Shown piece by piece: positions 25,816 to 34,528 of a stretch of DNA of 64,000 bases. A program made the position numbers and the translations under genes. Where the stretch lies: NCBI RefSeq assembly GCF_000172175.1, contig NZ_ABJL02000008.1, forward strand, positions 434,001 to 498,000, in the 5' to 3' direction. The notes under the pieces are model-generated. The model was not told the DNA's origin, did no database searches, and saw nothing but the letters and a program-made list of their open reading frames with translations. Every line of letters starts with the position of its first letter. The first letter of the stretch is position 1. This DNA is from Bacteroides intestinalis DSM 17393 (GTDB taxonomy: Bacteria > Bacteroidota > Bacteroidia > Bacteroidales > Bacteroidaceae).

Positions 25816-26727
25816 GTGGCAAGAGGAAAAATAGTAGCACGGGCCCGCACTCAATATACGGACTACACAGTAAATGAACCGATGGAACTTATGGAGTTCC
25901 TGGCAGCCAAGATGCCGGACGCCAGTCGCACCAAACTAAAATCATTGCTCAGCAAACGAGTGGTGTTCGTAGACAGTGTGATAACCACTCAATACAATTT
26001 TCCGCTAAAACCGGGCATGAAAGTACAGATTAGCCGTGATAAGGGTAAAAAGGAGTTTCATAACAAATTGCTGAAGATCGTATATGAAGATGCATATATC
26101 ATAGTGGTGGAAAAGATGCAAGGTTTACTGTCAGTCAGCAGTGAACGCCAGAAGGAACGTACAGCCTATCATATTTTAAATGAATATGTGCAACGCTCCA
26201 ATGGACGCGGCAGCAACGTTTATATTGTCCACCGCCTCGATCGTGATACTTCCGGGTTAATGATGTTTGCAAAAGATGAAAAAACACAGCGTACGCTGCG
26301 TGATAATTGGCATGAGATTGTAACCGACCGTCGTTATGTAGCTGTAGTTGCGGGAGAGATGGAGAAGAATGCCGGTTGTATAATATCCTGGCTCACGGAT
26401 CGTACTCTTTATGTATATTCCAGTCCGACAGATGACGGAGGACAAAAGTCAATTACACATTATCGCACTATTAAGCGTGCCAATGGTTATTCTCTTGTGG
26501 AACTAAACCTTGAAACCGGACGTAAAAACCAAATCCGGGTACATATGCAAGACTTAGGACATCCTATTGTTGGGGACGGGCGTTACGGACTCGAAGAGGT
26601 AAATCCTATCGGACGCCTAGCGCTACATGCCTTCAAATTATGCTTCTATCACCCGGTTACAGGAGAATTGATGCAGTTTGAAACGCCTTATCCGAATGAT
26701 TTTAAAAAGTTGTTTCTGAAGAAATAA
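25816..26727 (+). CDS. RluA-family pseudouridine synthase
   Basis: A 303-residue RluA-family enzyme that isomerises uridine in rRNA or tRNA. It has an N-terminal S4-like region (TKLKSLLSKRVVFVDSVITTQ..KPGMKVQI, about 38-78) and the catalytic Asp in VHRLDRDTSGLMMFAK (about 140). Later motifs include ETGRKNQIRVHM and HPIVGDGRYG. The start is GTG 25816, and its first codons (GTGGCAAGA) match those of rlmD. The site modified cannot be told from sequence. Confidence 0.92.
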   Translation: MARGKIVARARTQYTDYTVNEPMELMEFLAAKMPDASRTKLKSLLSKRVVFVDSVITTQYNFPLKPGMKVQISRDKGKKEFHNKLLKIVYEDAYIIVVEKMQGLLSVSSERQKERTAYHILNEYVQRSNGRGSNVYIVHRLDRDTSGLMMFAKDEKTQRTLRDNWHEIVTDRRYVAVVAGEMEKNAGCIISWLTDRTLYVYSSPTDDGGQKSITHYRTIKRANGYSLVELNLETGRKNQIRVHMQDLGHPIVGDGRYGLEEVNPIGRLALHAFKLCFYHPVTGELMQFETPYPNDFKKLFLKK

Positions 26728-26730
26728 AAA

Positions 26731-26784
26731 AAAGAAATTGCGCAGATTAATAAAGTGAATTTTATCAATCTGCGCAATTTCTTT
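26731..26784. terminator. Bidirectional terminator between the pseudouridine synthase and lipoprotein genes
   Basis: A perfect 18-bp stem (26731-26748 with 26767-26784), with an A-run before and T-run after, serving both convergent transcripts. Confidence 0.9.
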
Positions 26785-26800
26785 TATATAATATACTTTT

Positions 26801-27211
26801 TTATCTTACACGACGCATATAAAAGCTTTGCCCATTAATATCATCTTTATATTCCCTCCAGCTATTATACCAAGTACCACTGAAAGAATTAGCATCCGCC
26901 TGAGCTCCCCAAATATAAGCTGTACTACCATCATCATAGAATTCCAATTCCATCACATTATAAGAACCTTCCAGCCAGCTCCACCTGAACAAAAGGTAAT
27001 TAGGATCCCCTTTCGAACCAATAGTACCTTGATAACGTTCATTAAACGTCATAACTGTCCCTCTTCCCCAAGTATATATTCCAAAATCTATCTCATCAGA
27101 AGTGTACCATTCACCAGGCAAGTTAAATTCAGTATCCTCCCTATCATCACAGGATGTAAATCCCATAATAAACACAGAGAGAAACAATAATTTATAAACT
27201 AAAGATTTCAT
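26801..27211 (-). CDS. Small lipoprotein, lipocalin-like, function unknown
   Basis: A 136-residue lipoprotein: signal MKSLVYKLLFLSVFIMGFTSC with the lipid-anchored Cys at 21, followed by DDRED. The mature part is Trp/Tyr-rich with a GxWY start (LPGEWYTSDEIDFGIYTWGRG) and beta-strand patterns, a layout seen in many uncharacterised Bacteroides lipoproteins. It follows a similar lipoprotein by 11 bp, so the two are co-transcribed. The relation of the two is shown by layout more than by strong identity. Confidence 0.75.
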   Translation of the reverse strand: MKSLVYKLLFLSVFIMGFTSCDDREDTEFNLPGEWYTSDEIDFGIYTWGRGTVMTFNERYQGTIGSKGDPNYLLFRWSWLEGSYNVMELEFYDDGSTAYIWGAQADANSFSGTWYNSWREYKDDINGQSFYMRRVR

Positions 27212-27222
27212 AATTACATGTA

Positions 27223-27642
27223 TTATTTATTATTATAATTGGAGTCTGTCATCATCAGCATCTTCCCATCCAGCTTACCACTAAGATAATGATCACGTAC
27301 CCATACATTCTCAAAGTACTTTACTTTTCCATCTGAAAAAGTAAGTCTTAAAGCTTCCTTGCTATCATCTGTCCAACGCCAGGAAAATTCTCTGTCGACA
27401 GTCGTTTTTCCACCGGTATCATAGGTGGTTGTAAGTTCCTGCCCTTTATTATTATCTTTAAAGAATCTGAGTTGATAAGTACATGTTAAGCCCTCATCCG
27501 TCTCATATTCATCTATCCAGGTTCTGTCACATAGCTTTTTGTCACTATTCTCCATCGTGTAATATACATCATCCCCGCAAGACAATAAACCAACAGCAAA
27601 GATGCATAGCAATAATATTTTTACGCAATTCAAAGTTTTCAT
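27223..27642 (-). CDS. Small lipoprotein, function unknown (first of pair)
   Basis: A 139-residue lipoprotein from ATG 27642: MKTLNCVKILLLCIFAVGLLSC with lipid-anchored Cys at 22, followed by GDD. The mature part (KLCDRTWIDEYETDEGLTCTYQLRFF...EFSWRWTDD) resembles its neighbour in length and in the pattern 'lipobox, W at about 40, FxWRW'. A TTG upstream at 27651 is rejected in favour of the ATG that starts the signal. It has a -7 box 29 bp upstream. Confidence 0.75.
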   Translation of the reverse strand: MKTLNCVKILLLCIFAVGLLSCGDDVYYTMENSDKKLCDRTWIDEYETDEGLTCTYQLRFFKDNNKGQELTTTYDTGGKTTVDREFSWRWTDDSKEALRLTFSDGKVKYFENVWVRDHYLSGKLDGKMLMMTDSNYNNK

Positions 27643-27671
27643 AATTATCAAGTTTAGTTAATAACTGTGGA

Positions 27672-27679
27672 CAAAAATA
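27672..27679 (-). promoter_or_regulatory. -7 box for the lipoprotein pair
   Basis: TATTTTTG on the minus strand, 29 bp upstream of ATG 27642. Confidence 0.5.
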
Positions 27680-27699
27680 CGAAAAGAAATCGAAATGTT

Positions 27700-28842
27700 T
27701 TAATATTTCGCCTGATATTTCTTGTAGAAGGTCAGAAACAGAATAAAACCGACCATGGCGAAAGGAACTCCTGCCAGTGCCGGATAACGATAACCGCCAC
27801 TGATAGCAAGCCCACCAACATACGCACCGATGGCATTTCCCAAGTTAAATGCCACTTGCACACAAGCCGCTCCCAGCATCTCTCCACCTTTTGCCACACG
27901 GATAATCAACACTTGTTCCGGACTGGAAACCGCGAACAAACCGGCAGTACAAAGGCACATCAATAATGCTGATAACCACGGATAAGGAGACAAGAAGAAT
28001 ATCAATAACAGCACAACACAAATCATAGCTTGCACAGTAGTACCTACTTTTCCGGGAGTATATTGGTCAGAAAGACGCCCACTCACCAGATTACCCACCA
28101 CCATACCAAAACCGGCCAATACCATCAATCCGGTAATGCTTTCGGCACTGAAACCGGATACATTCGTCAATAACGGGTTAATATAACTGTACCAACAAAA
28201 AACTCCGCCATTACCCAGTGCCGTCGCCCCTAAAATGAGCCAGGGAACCGGGGTTTTAAGAAAACGGAACTGTCCTTTGAAACCAGTATCTTTCAGCCCT
28301 TCCACGTGGGGTACCCAACGCCAGATATAATAAAGAATAATCACTCCCCAACAACCCACCAGCAAGAATGTTACCCGCCATGAGATAGCATTACTCAATG
28401 ATGTTCCCAATGGAACTCCAAAAAGATTGGCTATAGTCATTCCGGCAATCATGATAGATACGGCCTCAGAGCCTTTACCCTTATCAGCCAATTTTTCGGC
28501 AACAATAGAAGCTACACCGAAATAAGCCCCATGAGGAAGTCCGGAAATAAAACGAGCCAGTAATAATACCCAATAATTAGGCGCCATTGCTGCACAGATA
28601 TTCCCTAGCATTATCAGAGTCACCAACGCCAACAAAATATGTTTCAGTGGATGTTTACGGGCCAAGATCAGAGTGGGTGCCCCGACACATACTCCCAAAG
28701 CATATGCAGAAATAAAATGCCCTGCCACAGGAATACTAACACCCAAATCTTTAGCCACATCGGGCAGAATGCCCATCATGACAAACTCGGCAATCCCTAA
28801 TCCCAAGGTGCCGAACGCTAATGCAATAAGACTCTTCTTCAT
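27700..28842 (-). CDS. MFS exporter, DHA1/AraJ-like
   Basis: A 380-residue, 12-helix major facilitator. It opens with the AraJ-like GTLGLGIAEFVMMGILPDVAKDLGVSIPVAGHFISAYALGV and carries the loop 2-3 motif A variant (GAPTLILARKHPLKH) and the motif C-like AGMTIANLFGVPLGTSL in helix 5. Family members export arabinose or other sugars and drugs; the substrate here is unknown. Single gene with its own promoter. Confidence 0.9.
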   Translation of the reverse strand: MKKSLIALAFGTLGLGIAEFVMMGILPDVAKDLGVSIPVAGHFISAYALGVCVGAPTLILARKHPLKHILLALVTLIMLGNICAAMAPNYWVLLLARFISGLPHGAYFGVASIVAEKLADKGKGSEAVSIMIAGMTIANLFGVPLGTSLSNAISWRVTFLLVGCWGVIILYYIWRWVPHVEGLKDTGFKGQFRFLKTPVPWLILGATALGNGGVFCWYSYINPLLTNVSGFSAESITGLMVLAGFGMVVGNLVSGRLSDQYTPGKVGTTVQAMICVVLLLIFFLSPYPWLSALLMCLCTAGLFAVSSPEQVLIIRVAKGGEMLGAACVQVAFNLGNAIGAYVGGLAISGGYRYPALAGVPFAMVGFILFLTFYKKYQAKY

Positions 28843-28883
28843 ACCTATTTTACCTACAAAAAACTAATCTTTTTACCGGGGTG

Positions 28884-28891
28884 CAAAGGTA
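28884..28891 (-). promoter_or_regulatory. -7 box for the MFS gene
   Basis: TACCTTTG on the minus strand, 41 bp upstream of the ATG. Confidence 0.6.
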
Positions 28892-28962
28892 GTGTTTTTT
28901 TTATTCCAATAATAAACTATTCATGGCTTCATTTTGTTTTTATATATAAACAGAACAGTAAT

Positions 28963-29502
28963 ATGAAAACAATTATTATAAGTCTATTTATGGCAATAAC
29001 AGCAATAGCTGCCCATGCACAGCAGAAAAGTTTTTATGACTTCACAGTCAAGACGATTGATGGAGAAGATTTATCACTTTCCACCTTTAAGGGAAAGAAA
29101 GTACTGGTAGTTAACGTAGCATCCAAATGTGGCTTCACTCCGCAATATGCCAAGCTTGAAGAGCTATATAAAAAATATGGAAAAGACAATTTTGTAATAA
29201 TAGGCTTTCCTGCCAATAATTTCCTGAGCCAAGAGCCAGGCAGTAATGAGGAAATCAAAGAATTCTGCACATTGAACTACGGAGTTACCTTCCCAATGAT
29301 GGCAAAAATCTCTGTTAAAGGGAAAGACATTGCTCCTCTCTATAAATGGCTTACCGAAAAAAGCGAAAATGGCGTGGAAAATGCAAAAGTTGGCTGGAAT
29401 TTCCATAAATTCCTGATAGATGAAAATGGAAAGTGGATAGCCTCCTATGGCTCCACAACTGATCCGCTATCGGAGAAGATAACAGAATGGATTGAGAAAT
29501 AG
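28963..29502 (+). CDS. Exported glutathione peroxidase-like thiol peroxidase
   Basis: A 179-residue peroxidase with a Sec signal (MKTIIISLFMAITAIAAHAQ), so it acts in the periplasm. It has peroxidatic Cys56 in NVASKCGFTPQY and the Trp/Asn pair in GWNFHKFL. The tetrad Gln, usually in a CNQF-type segment, is Asn86 here (FPANNFLSQEPGSN). Cys102 (EFCTLNYG) could act in thiol recycling. As Bacteroides lacks glutathione, thioredoxin-type reductants are the likely electron donors (inference). Confidence 0.9.
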   Translation: MKTIIISLFMAITAIAAHAQQKSFYDFTVKTIDGEDLSLSTFKGKKVLVVNVASKCGFTPQYAKLEELYKKYGKDNFVIIGFPANNFLSQEPGSNEEIKEFCTLNYGVTFPMMAKISVKGKDIAPLYKWLTEKSENGVENAKVGWNFHKFLIDENGKWIASYGSTTDPLSEKITEWIEK

Positions 29503-29505
29503 AAC

Positions 29506-29548
29506 ATAATAAGCCCCGAAATTTATCATAAGTTTCAGGGCTTATTAT
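29506..29548. terminator. Terminator between gpx and the small membrane ORF
   Basis: Stem ATAATAAGCCC/GGGCTTATTAT, extended by GAAA/TTTC after one mismatch; T-run on the plus side and A/T-rich on the minus side. Confidence 0.85.
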
Positions 29549-29553
29549 GTTTT

Positions 29554-29649
29554 TCATTTTCGGAATCCGGAGAAAAAGTTATCTATCCAACGAACCAGAT
29601 AAACTATAATCACTCCAGCTATTACCATTGCAATGATACGACCTAACAT
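29554..29649 (-). CDS. 31-residue single-pass membrane microprotein, unknown
   Basis: A short ORF (ATG 29649, TGA 29554) encodes one helix, roughly residues 4-19 (RIIAMVIAGVIIVYLV), followed by a basic/aromatic tail (RWIDNFFSGFRK). Support for reality: a -7 box TATCTTTG 30 bp upstream, a terminator hairpin right after the stop, and the positive-inside pattern. No family is recognised. No Shine-Dalgarno is seen, as is common in Bacteroides. Confidence 0.55.
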   Translation of the reverse strand: MLGRIIAMVIAGVIIVYLVRWIDNFFSGFRK

Positions 29650-29678
29650 ATTTTTGTAGCTTTAAATATTTTAGCAGG

Positions 29679-29686
29679 CAAAGATA
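29679..29686 (-). promoter_or_regulatory. -7 box for the 31-residue membrane protein
   Basis: TATCTTTG on the minus strand, 30 bp upstream of the microprotein ATG. Confidence 0.5.
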
Positions 29687-29740
29687 GCTAAGATATATAA
29701 AACAGCATAGACTATTACGTAAAAATCATGTTTGCAACAG

Positions 29741-29818
29741 GGCTACACCCTTTCACCCGAATGGTGTAGCCTTGAGCACAAAAGGGTGTAGCCATCCGGA
29801 GCAAAGGGTGTAGCCATC
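29741..29818. repeat. Cluster of GGTGTAGCC repeats
   Basis: GGCTACACC (29741-29749) pairs with GGTGTAGCC (29763-29771) to form a hairpin. Two further direct copies of AAAGGGTGTAGCCATCC follow at about 29781-29797 and 29803-29819. The units are spaced by about 22 bp. Confidence 0.8.
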
Positions 29819-29976
29819 CCAGACAACTGATTATGAGTAAATTATACGTCATTCAACAGAATTCTTTCCTATAAGCGTTACAACGCAAACAAAATCCTTT
29901 ATTTTTTGTTATATAGTATAAATCTAACAAATAATAGTTAATTTCGCGAACTCAAAAAAATTAAAAACAAACGAAT

Positions 29977-31095
29977 ATGAAATCAAAAAGAAGTTTTATG
30001 CTCATGGCTCTATGCCTAAGCACTTTAGCCGGATTGGCACAAAATACTCAATCTTCCGGGCAAGTCACAGAAGAAAGTAAAACAACATTCAAACCTCATT
30101 GGTATATGCAGGTACAGGCAGGTGCTGCAGAAACTGTTGGTGAGGCCAGTTTTAAAGACCTGATCTCTCCTGCAGCAGCTCTTTCTGTCGGATACAAGTT
30201 TACTCCTCTATGGGGAATACGCGCCGGTGCAAGTGGCTGGCAAGCAAAAGGTAAATGGGCGGCACTTGACGATTCCTATAAATTCAACTATCTGCAAGGA
30301 AACGTAGATGCCACACTTGACCTGAGCAACCTGTTCTGCCACTATAATCCAAAACGTTTCTTCAACGCTTATATGTTCGTGGGAGTAGGTCTCGCCGGTG
30401 GATTCAACAATGACGATGCTGTTGCACTGGACGCAGCAGGTTACCGCATGCAATATCTCTGGAGCGGCAAAAAGGTTTTTGTAGCCGGCCGTGGGGGGTT
30501 GGGTACAAATTTGCGTCTGAGCAACCATGTATCTTTCAATCTTGAAGTGAATGCCAATGTCGTATCGGATAAATTCAACTCCAAGAAGGCTGACAATGCC
30601 GACTGGCAGCTTAATGCATTGGCCGGTTTTACATTCAAGTTCGGAAAGAGTGGCAAAAAGGCAAAACCTGTCGTTGCTTATACTCCGGAGGTCGTGGAAA
30701 CAGTAGTGGAAGTTCAGCAAGAGACGAAACCAGTTTATGTTCCTGCACCAGTAGAGGAGAAAAAAGAGGAAGTGAAACCTTTGACTGAAAATATCTTCTT
30801 CAATATAAATTCTTCTGTTATACGTTCTTCTGAAGAAAGTAAAATAGCTAACCTGGTTGCATTCCTGCAAAAGAACGCAGATGTAAAAGTCTCTATTTGC
30901 GGATATGCAGATGCTGGAACCGGTACAACAGCCATTAACCTACGACTTTCCAAAGAACGTGCTTTAGCTGTTGAGAAGGCTTTGAAAGCAAAAGGTATCG
31001 CTGCCGACAGAATCATGGTAGACTTTAAGGGAGACAAGGTTCAACCTTTCTCTACTAATAATGAAAATCGTGTAGCAATTTGTATTACTGAATAG
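29977..31095 (+). CDS. OmpA-family outer-membrane protein
   Basis: A 372-residue porin-like protein: Sec signal (about 1-22), an N-terminal eight-stranded-barrel-type domain (about 40-225), a Pro/Glu/Val-rich linker (VVETVVEVQQETKPVYVPAPVEEKKEEVKP cut by the barrel end, about 235-268), and a C-terminal OmpA peptidoglycan-binding domain (IFFNINSS..., ISICGYAD-like VSICGYADAGTG, LSKERALAVEKAL). Members stabilise the cell envelope and are among the most abundant Bacteroides outer-membrane proteins. Single gene with a strong terminator. Confidence 0.92.
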   Translation: MKSKRSFMLMALCLSTLAGLAQNTQSSGQVTEESKTTFKPHWYMQVQAGAAETVGEASFKDLISPAAALSVGYKFTPLWGIRAGASGWQAKGKWAALDDSYKFNYLQGNVDATLDLSNLFCHYNPKRFFNAYMFVGVGLAGGFNNDDAVALDAAGYRMQYLWSGKKVFVAGRGGLGTNLRLSNHVSFNLEVNANVVSDKFNSKKADNADWQLNALAGFTFKFGKSGKKAKPVVAYTPEVVETVVEVQQETKPVYVPAPVEEKKEEVKPLTENIFFNINSSVIRSSEESKIANLVAFLQKNADVKVSICGYADAGTGTTAINLRLSKERALAVEKALKAKGIAADRIMVDFKGDKVQPFSTNNENRVAICITE

Positions 31096-31121
31096 TAATC
31101 AGATAAGGTCTGATATAAAAG

Positions 31122-31174
31122 AAATAGAGCTGTACTGTATTATCCTGCCTTTAGGATACAGTACAGCTCTATTT
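31122..31174. terminator. Bidirectional terminator after the OmpA gene
   Basis: A perfect 19-bp stem (31122-31140 with 31156-31174), extended inward by TATCC/GGATA. It also ends the convergent hybrid kinase gene. Confidence 0.9.
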
Positions 31175-31196
31175 TATGCTCAATTTCGGAATAAGA

Positions 31197-34100
31197 TTAC
31201 ATGAAGATCAACTGCTTCTTAAGCAAATCTACAATATCACTCTGCAATTTCTGTGCATTGATAGGTTTAGAAGTATACGCATCGAAACCACTATTCAGGA
31301 TGCGTTCCTCATCTTCTGCATAGACATAAGCCGTTACTGCCATGATAGGAACAGTCGGCGATATTTCACGTATGATCTGCGTAGCCTCGTAGCCAGTTTT
31401 TTTAGGCATATTGATATCCATCAATATCAAATGAGGATTGTATTTCTTAAATAATTCTACTGCCTCTTCCCCATCCCAAGCATGAAGAATGTTATATTTA
31501 CGTTTCAGGATAGATTCAAATAACAAGAAATTGCTTTCATTATCTTCAGCTATTAAAACGGTGAGTTTCTCTACTTTACTTAACCGGTGTTCTTTCTGTT
31601 CTCTCGTCGACTTGAGTTCCACTGGATGATAAGGAAGAGTGAACCAGAAAGTAGAGCCCTTGCCAGGTTCCGATTCAACGCCTATGCTACCACCCAAATT
31701 CTCGACAACACTCTGGCAGATAGACAACCCCAATCCTGTACCTTGAGAAAAAGAATCGAGTTTCACGAAACGACCAAAAACAGTATCTTTCTTATCCTCT
31801 TCAATTCCACATCCCGTATCCGTAACATAAAAATAAAGGGAATCAGTATCCTTCAGTCGATAACCGAAAGTGACGCTTCCACTATAAGTAAACTTCATAG
31901 CATTATTAAGCATATTCGTCATAACCTGCGTCAGCCTGTTCCTCTCGATATTTACAGTACAGTCCGGCATTTCCGGTATATATCGGATGGGGACAGCTTC
32001 ATTCTTCTGACGAAGTTGGGCAGATTCTTCTATCTCCTTAAACAATGCATTCAGATCTAAATCGGAAAATACAAATTCCAATGTTCCGGATTCAATCTTA
32101 GAAAGCTCCAGAATGTCTCCAACCAGTTGCAACAATAGCGTATTATTATTCTCAATAATATTGATATACTCCTCTTTCTCCTCCTGTTCTTCCGTATCTG
32201 CCAAGATACTGGAAAAGCCGACAATAGCATTGAGCGGAGTACGTATTTCATGACTCATATTGGCCAGGAAAGCAGACTTCAGACGATTTGATTCTTCAGC
32301 TTTCTCCTTTGCCGTAATCAGATCTTCTTCCATTTTCTTTCGTCCGGTTATCACGAGAGAAGAACCTACCAAAGTAATCGGATTACCTTTTTCATCCCTC
32401 TTATCCACAGTGGCCTGAGCCTCAACCCATTCATAACGCGATATTCCATTCTTACGAACTATCACGCGATATTCTTCTCTGATCTTAGAAACATTACCTT
32501 CCGTCAACTCCTTATAAGCTCTCTTTACCCGGTCTCTGTCTTCCTTACAAATTTTGGCAAAATATTGGTAGTCGGGTACGGAAAGTTGCTCCTCGTTCAT
32601 CATGCTATCATCATGGCTAAGCTCTACCGGACGGTTTACGTCACAAAGCATAGTACCTTTCTCCAAATCCCATTTCCAGGGAACAATATTAGCCACGTCC
32701 AGCGACATTGATAATTTATGATTAGCAGATCGTAACATCTGTTGTGTCTCGGCTAACTCGGTATTGTCCACACAGAATACATCAACGTATCCCTTATGTT
32801 TAGAGGGCGTCAGAATTACATTGAAATAATTGCCTATATTTTCGTAATAGTATTGGTATGAAAGCTCCTTTTGAGTAGAGTTGACCATACTATAGAGGTG
32901 ACACATCCTTTCAAAACCTTTCGGATCTGCTTCACTTCCTCTTTTACCAATGACCTCCCCCATAGACTTGAAGTATTTCTCAAAGCGGGGATTTGCTTCC
33001 ACTGTGATGTAGTCTACAATCTTTCCGGCAGAATCATAAACCAGCTGTTGCTTCAAATAAACGATGGGCATATTCTCAAACAAACTGTGATAGCTGGTCA
33101 TCAACTTTATCTGTTCGGCTTGCTTTCTTCTGCTCTTATACAACCACCACAACCACATCCACATAAACAAAATCAGAATTGTGGTAATTCCCCAAATAAC
33201 ACTGTATTTGTGTTGCTCCCAGAAAGAAGGAGGCATCATATAAAAAACAGAATTAGAAGGGCACAACTTAGGTGACAATCCGGCTTCTGTAAGATCGTAA
33301 TAGTTGAACATAGGAGTGGGAGTTCCACAATTCACCACATGAATGCCTTTCGAGTTATTATCAGATAAAACGCCGGCAGTTATTTCCGTAATTTTCCTTC
33401 CGATTGTCTTCTCATCAAAAAAGTAACCACCTACCAAACCATTCCGTTGCAATCCGGTATTATCCAATGAAAGAATAGGTGAAGAAGAATAATAGCTGAG
33501 GATTCTGGAAATATTATTGGTCAATACAGCATTCCCTTTTTGAGCATTTTCCTGATACCATGAACAAAAGAGAACACCACTATTCTCCTCTGCATGGGCC
33601 AGTGAATCAGCCAATTCATCGGTAGTCATTTCACCAGCAACATAATCTTTTATTTCAAGCTCCGGAAAGTCTTTATTCACAATCTCTTTTAAATCCGAAC
33701 GGAACTGAGCACTTATGTAACGGGCATCCGACAAGAAGATAAGTTCATCCATTTCAGGCATCAGATTCTGCATTAACAGAACAGTTTCTTTAAGATAAGC
33801 AGGCACATGAAAGACAGTCAGCGACAGATTGCCTTGATAATCTGTCAGAGGTGTTCTCTCTTCCGCCGCAATGGCTCGCCTGTGCAAGTAGGCCTCTTGT
33901 GGCCCTACATAATCCGTCTCGGTGCAGAGAATAACGGGAACATCTTTCCATTGCCTTTCTATACTCTCTTTCAGCAAGCCCCAAGAGGCACTACCCAAGA
34001 GGAGCAAGAGTTTCGGAGGATTGTCTGCATATTTTCCAAAAAGGTTTTCTTTGTATTCTGATAAATCTTCCGTATTTTGCAGGTGCATAAATTGCCCTCC

Positions 34101-34334
34101 CATGTGTTCCACATCCACTACATAAGGAGAGTTTTTATGTTGATAAGAATTATAAATGGGGATAATAAAATCGTTACTCCAACGGGAAGATCCGCTGTAT
34201 GCATTGAGAATCAATATCCTATCTTCATTTCCGGGTTTAAATGCCGAGGAGACTTCGCCAAATACATTAACAGCATTCAAAAGAAAAACAACCAATATAA
34301 TAAACACTCTGATTATTATTTGCAAATATTTCAT
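31197..34334 (-). CDS. Hybrid sensor histidine kinase with periplasmic substrate-binding-like domain
   Basis: A 1045-residue one-protein signalling chain. In order: N-terminal signal/anchor (about 1-25), a periplasmic domain resembling ABC-type sugar/small-molecule-binding proteins (about 35-375, with LLLLGSASWGLLKE and VGGYFFDEKTIGRKI), a transmembrane helix (about 385-405), two PAS-like domains (about 420-680, second ending DKRDEKGNPITLVGSSLVITGRK), HisKA (SHEIRTPLNAIVGF), HATPase (NNAMKFTY, DTGCGIEE, GTGLGLSI) and a receiver with phospho-Asp in LILMDINMPKKTGYE. There is no HTH output domain, so it differs from classic Bacteroides hybrid two-component regulators and must act on another protein. 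Confidence 0.92.
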   Translation of the reverse strand: MKYLQIIIRVFIILVVFLLNAVNVFGEVSSAFKPGNEDRILILNAYSGSSRWSNDFIIPIYNSYQHKNSPYVVDVEHMGGQFMHLQNTEDLSEYKENLFGKYADNPPKLLLLLGSASWGLLKESIERQWKDVPVILCTETDYVGPQEAYLHRRAIAAEERTPLTDYQGNLSLTVFHVPAYLKETVLLMQNLMPEMDELIFLSDARYISAQFRSDLKEIVNKDFPELEIKDYVAGEMTTDELADSLAHAEENSGVLFCSWYQENAQKGNAVLTNNISRILSYYSSSPILSLDNTGLQRNGLVGGYFFDEKTIGRKITEITAGVLSDNNSKGIHVVNCGTPTPMFNYYDLTEAGLSPKLCPSNSVFYMMPPSFWEQHKYSVIWGITTILILFMWMWLWWLYKSRRKQAEQIKLMTSYHSLFENMPIVYLKQQLVYDSAGKIVDYITVEANPRFEKYFKSMGEVIGKRGSEADPKGFERMCHLYSMVNSTQKELSYQYYYENIGNYFNVILTPSKHKGYVDVFCVDNTELAETQQMLRSANHKLSMSLDVANIVPWKWDLEKGTMLCDVNRPVELSHDDSMMNEEQLSVPDYQYFAKICKEDRDRVKRAYKELTEGNVSKIREEYRVIVRKNGISRYEWVEAQATVDKRDEKGNPITLVGSSLVITGRKKMEEDLITAKEKAEESNRLKSAFLANMSHEIRTPLNAIVGFSSILADTEEQEEKEEYINIIENNNTLLLQLVGDILELSKIESGTLEFVFSDLDLNALFKEIEESAQLRQKNEAVPIRYIPEMPDCTVNIERNRLTQVMTNMLNNAMKFTYSGSVTFGYRLKDTDSLYFYVTDTGCGIEEDKKDTVFGRFVKLDSFSQGTGLGLSICQSVVENLGGSIGVESEPGKGSTFWFTLPYHPVELKSTREQKEHRLSKVEKLTVLIAEDNESNFLLFESILKRKYNILHAWDGEEAVELFKKYNPHLILMDINMPKKTGYEATQIIREISPTVPIMAVTAYVYAEDEERILNSGFDAYTSKPINAQKLQSDIVDLLKKQLIFM

Positions 34335-34417
34335 CGGAATTACAGTTTAGTCTACAAGTGTATCCATTCTTTACCACACAAGGAACAAAAGGCCTACATC
34401 ATAGAGAAATTAGATTG

Positions 34418-34425
34418 CAAAACTA
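34418..34425 (-). promoter_or_regulatory. -7 box for the hybrid kinase
   Basis: TAGTTTTG on the minus strand; predicts a leader of about 80 nt. Confidence 0.45.
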
Positions 34426-34499
34426 ATTAAAAATCAGAGAATTCCCAGTTTTTAGTAAAGAGATTTTTAAAGAGAATTGCGTATCTTCCATATTCTATG

Positions 34500-34507
34500 T
34501 ACATTTG
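34500..34507 (+). promoter_or_regulatory. -7 box for sbcD-sbcC
   Basis: TACATTTG with ATTG 20 bp upstream (34476-34479) as -33; 21 bp before the sbcD ATG. Confidence 0.6.
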
Positions 34508-34528
34508 AAAAAATAAAATAGTAAAATC

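Larger units (their letters stand above)
29650..29976. other. Intergenic region between the membrane microprotein and ompA-like gene
   Basis: This 327-bp region has no convincing gene. It holds the minus-strand -7 box at 29679-29686, a cluster of GGTGTAGCC repeats at 29741-29818, and the A/T-rich leader of the OmpA gene. A partial -7 match (TAATTTCG) lies about 35 bp before the OmpA start. Confidence 0.7.

Noticed and set aside
30208..30870. 220-codon minus-strand ORF opposite the OmpA gene
   Set aside because: Long but without recognisable domain; the forward frame has signal peptide, barrel and OmpA domain.
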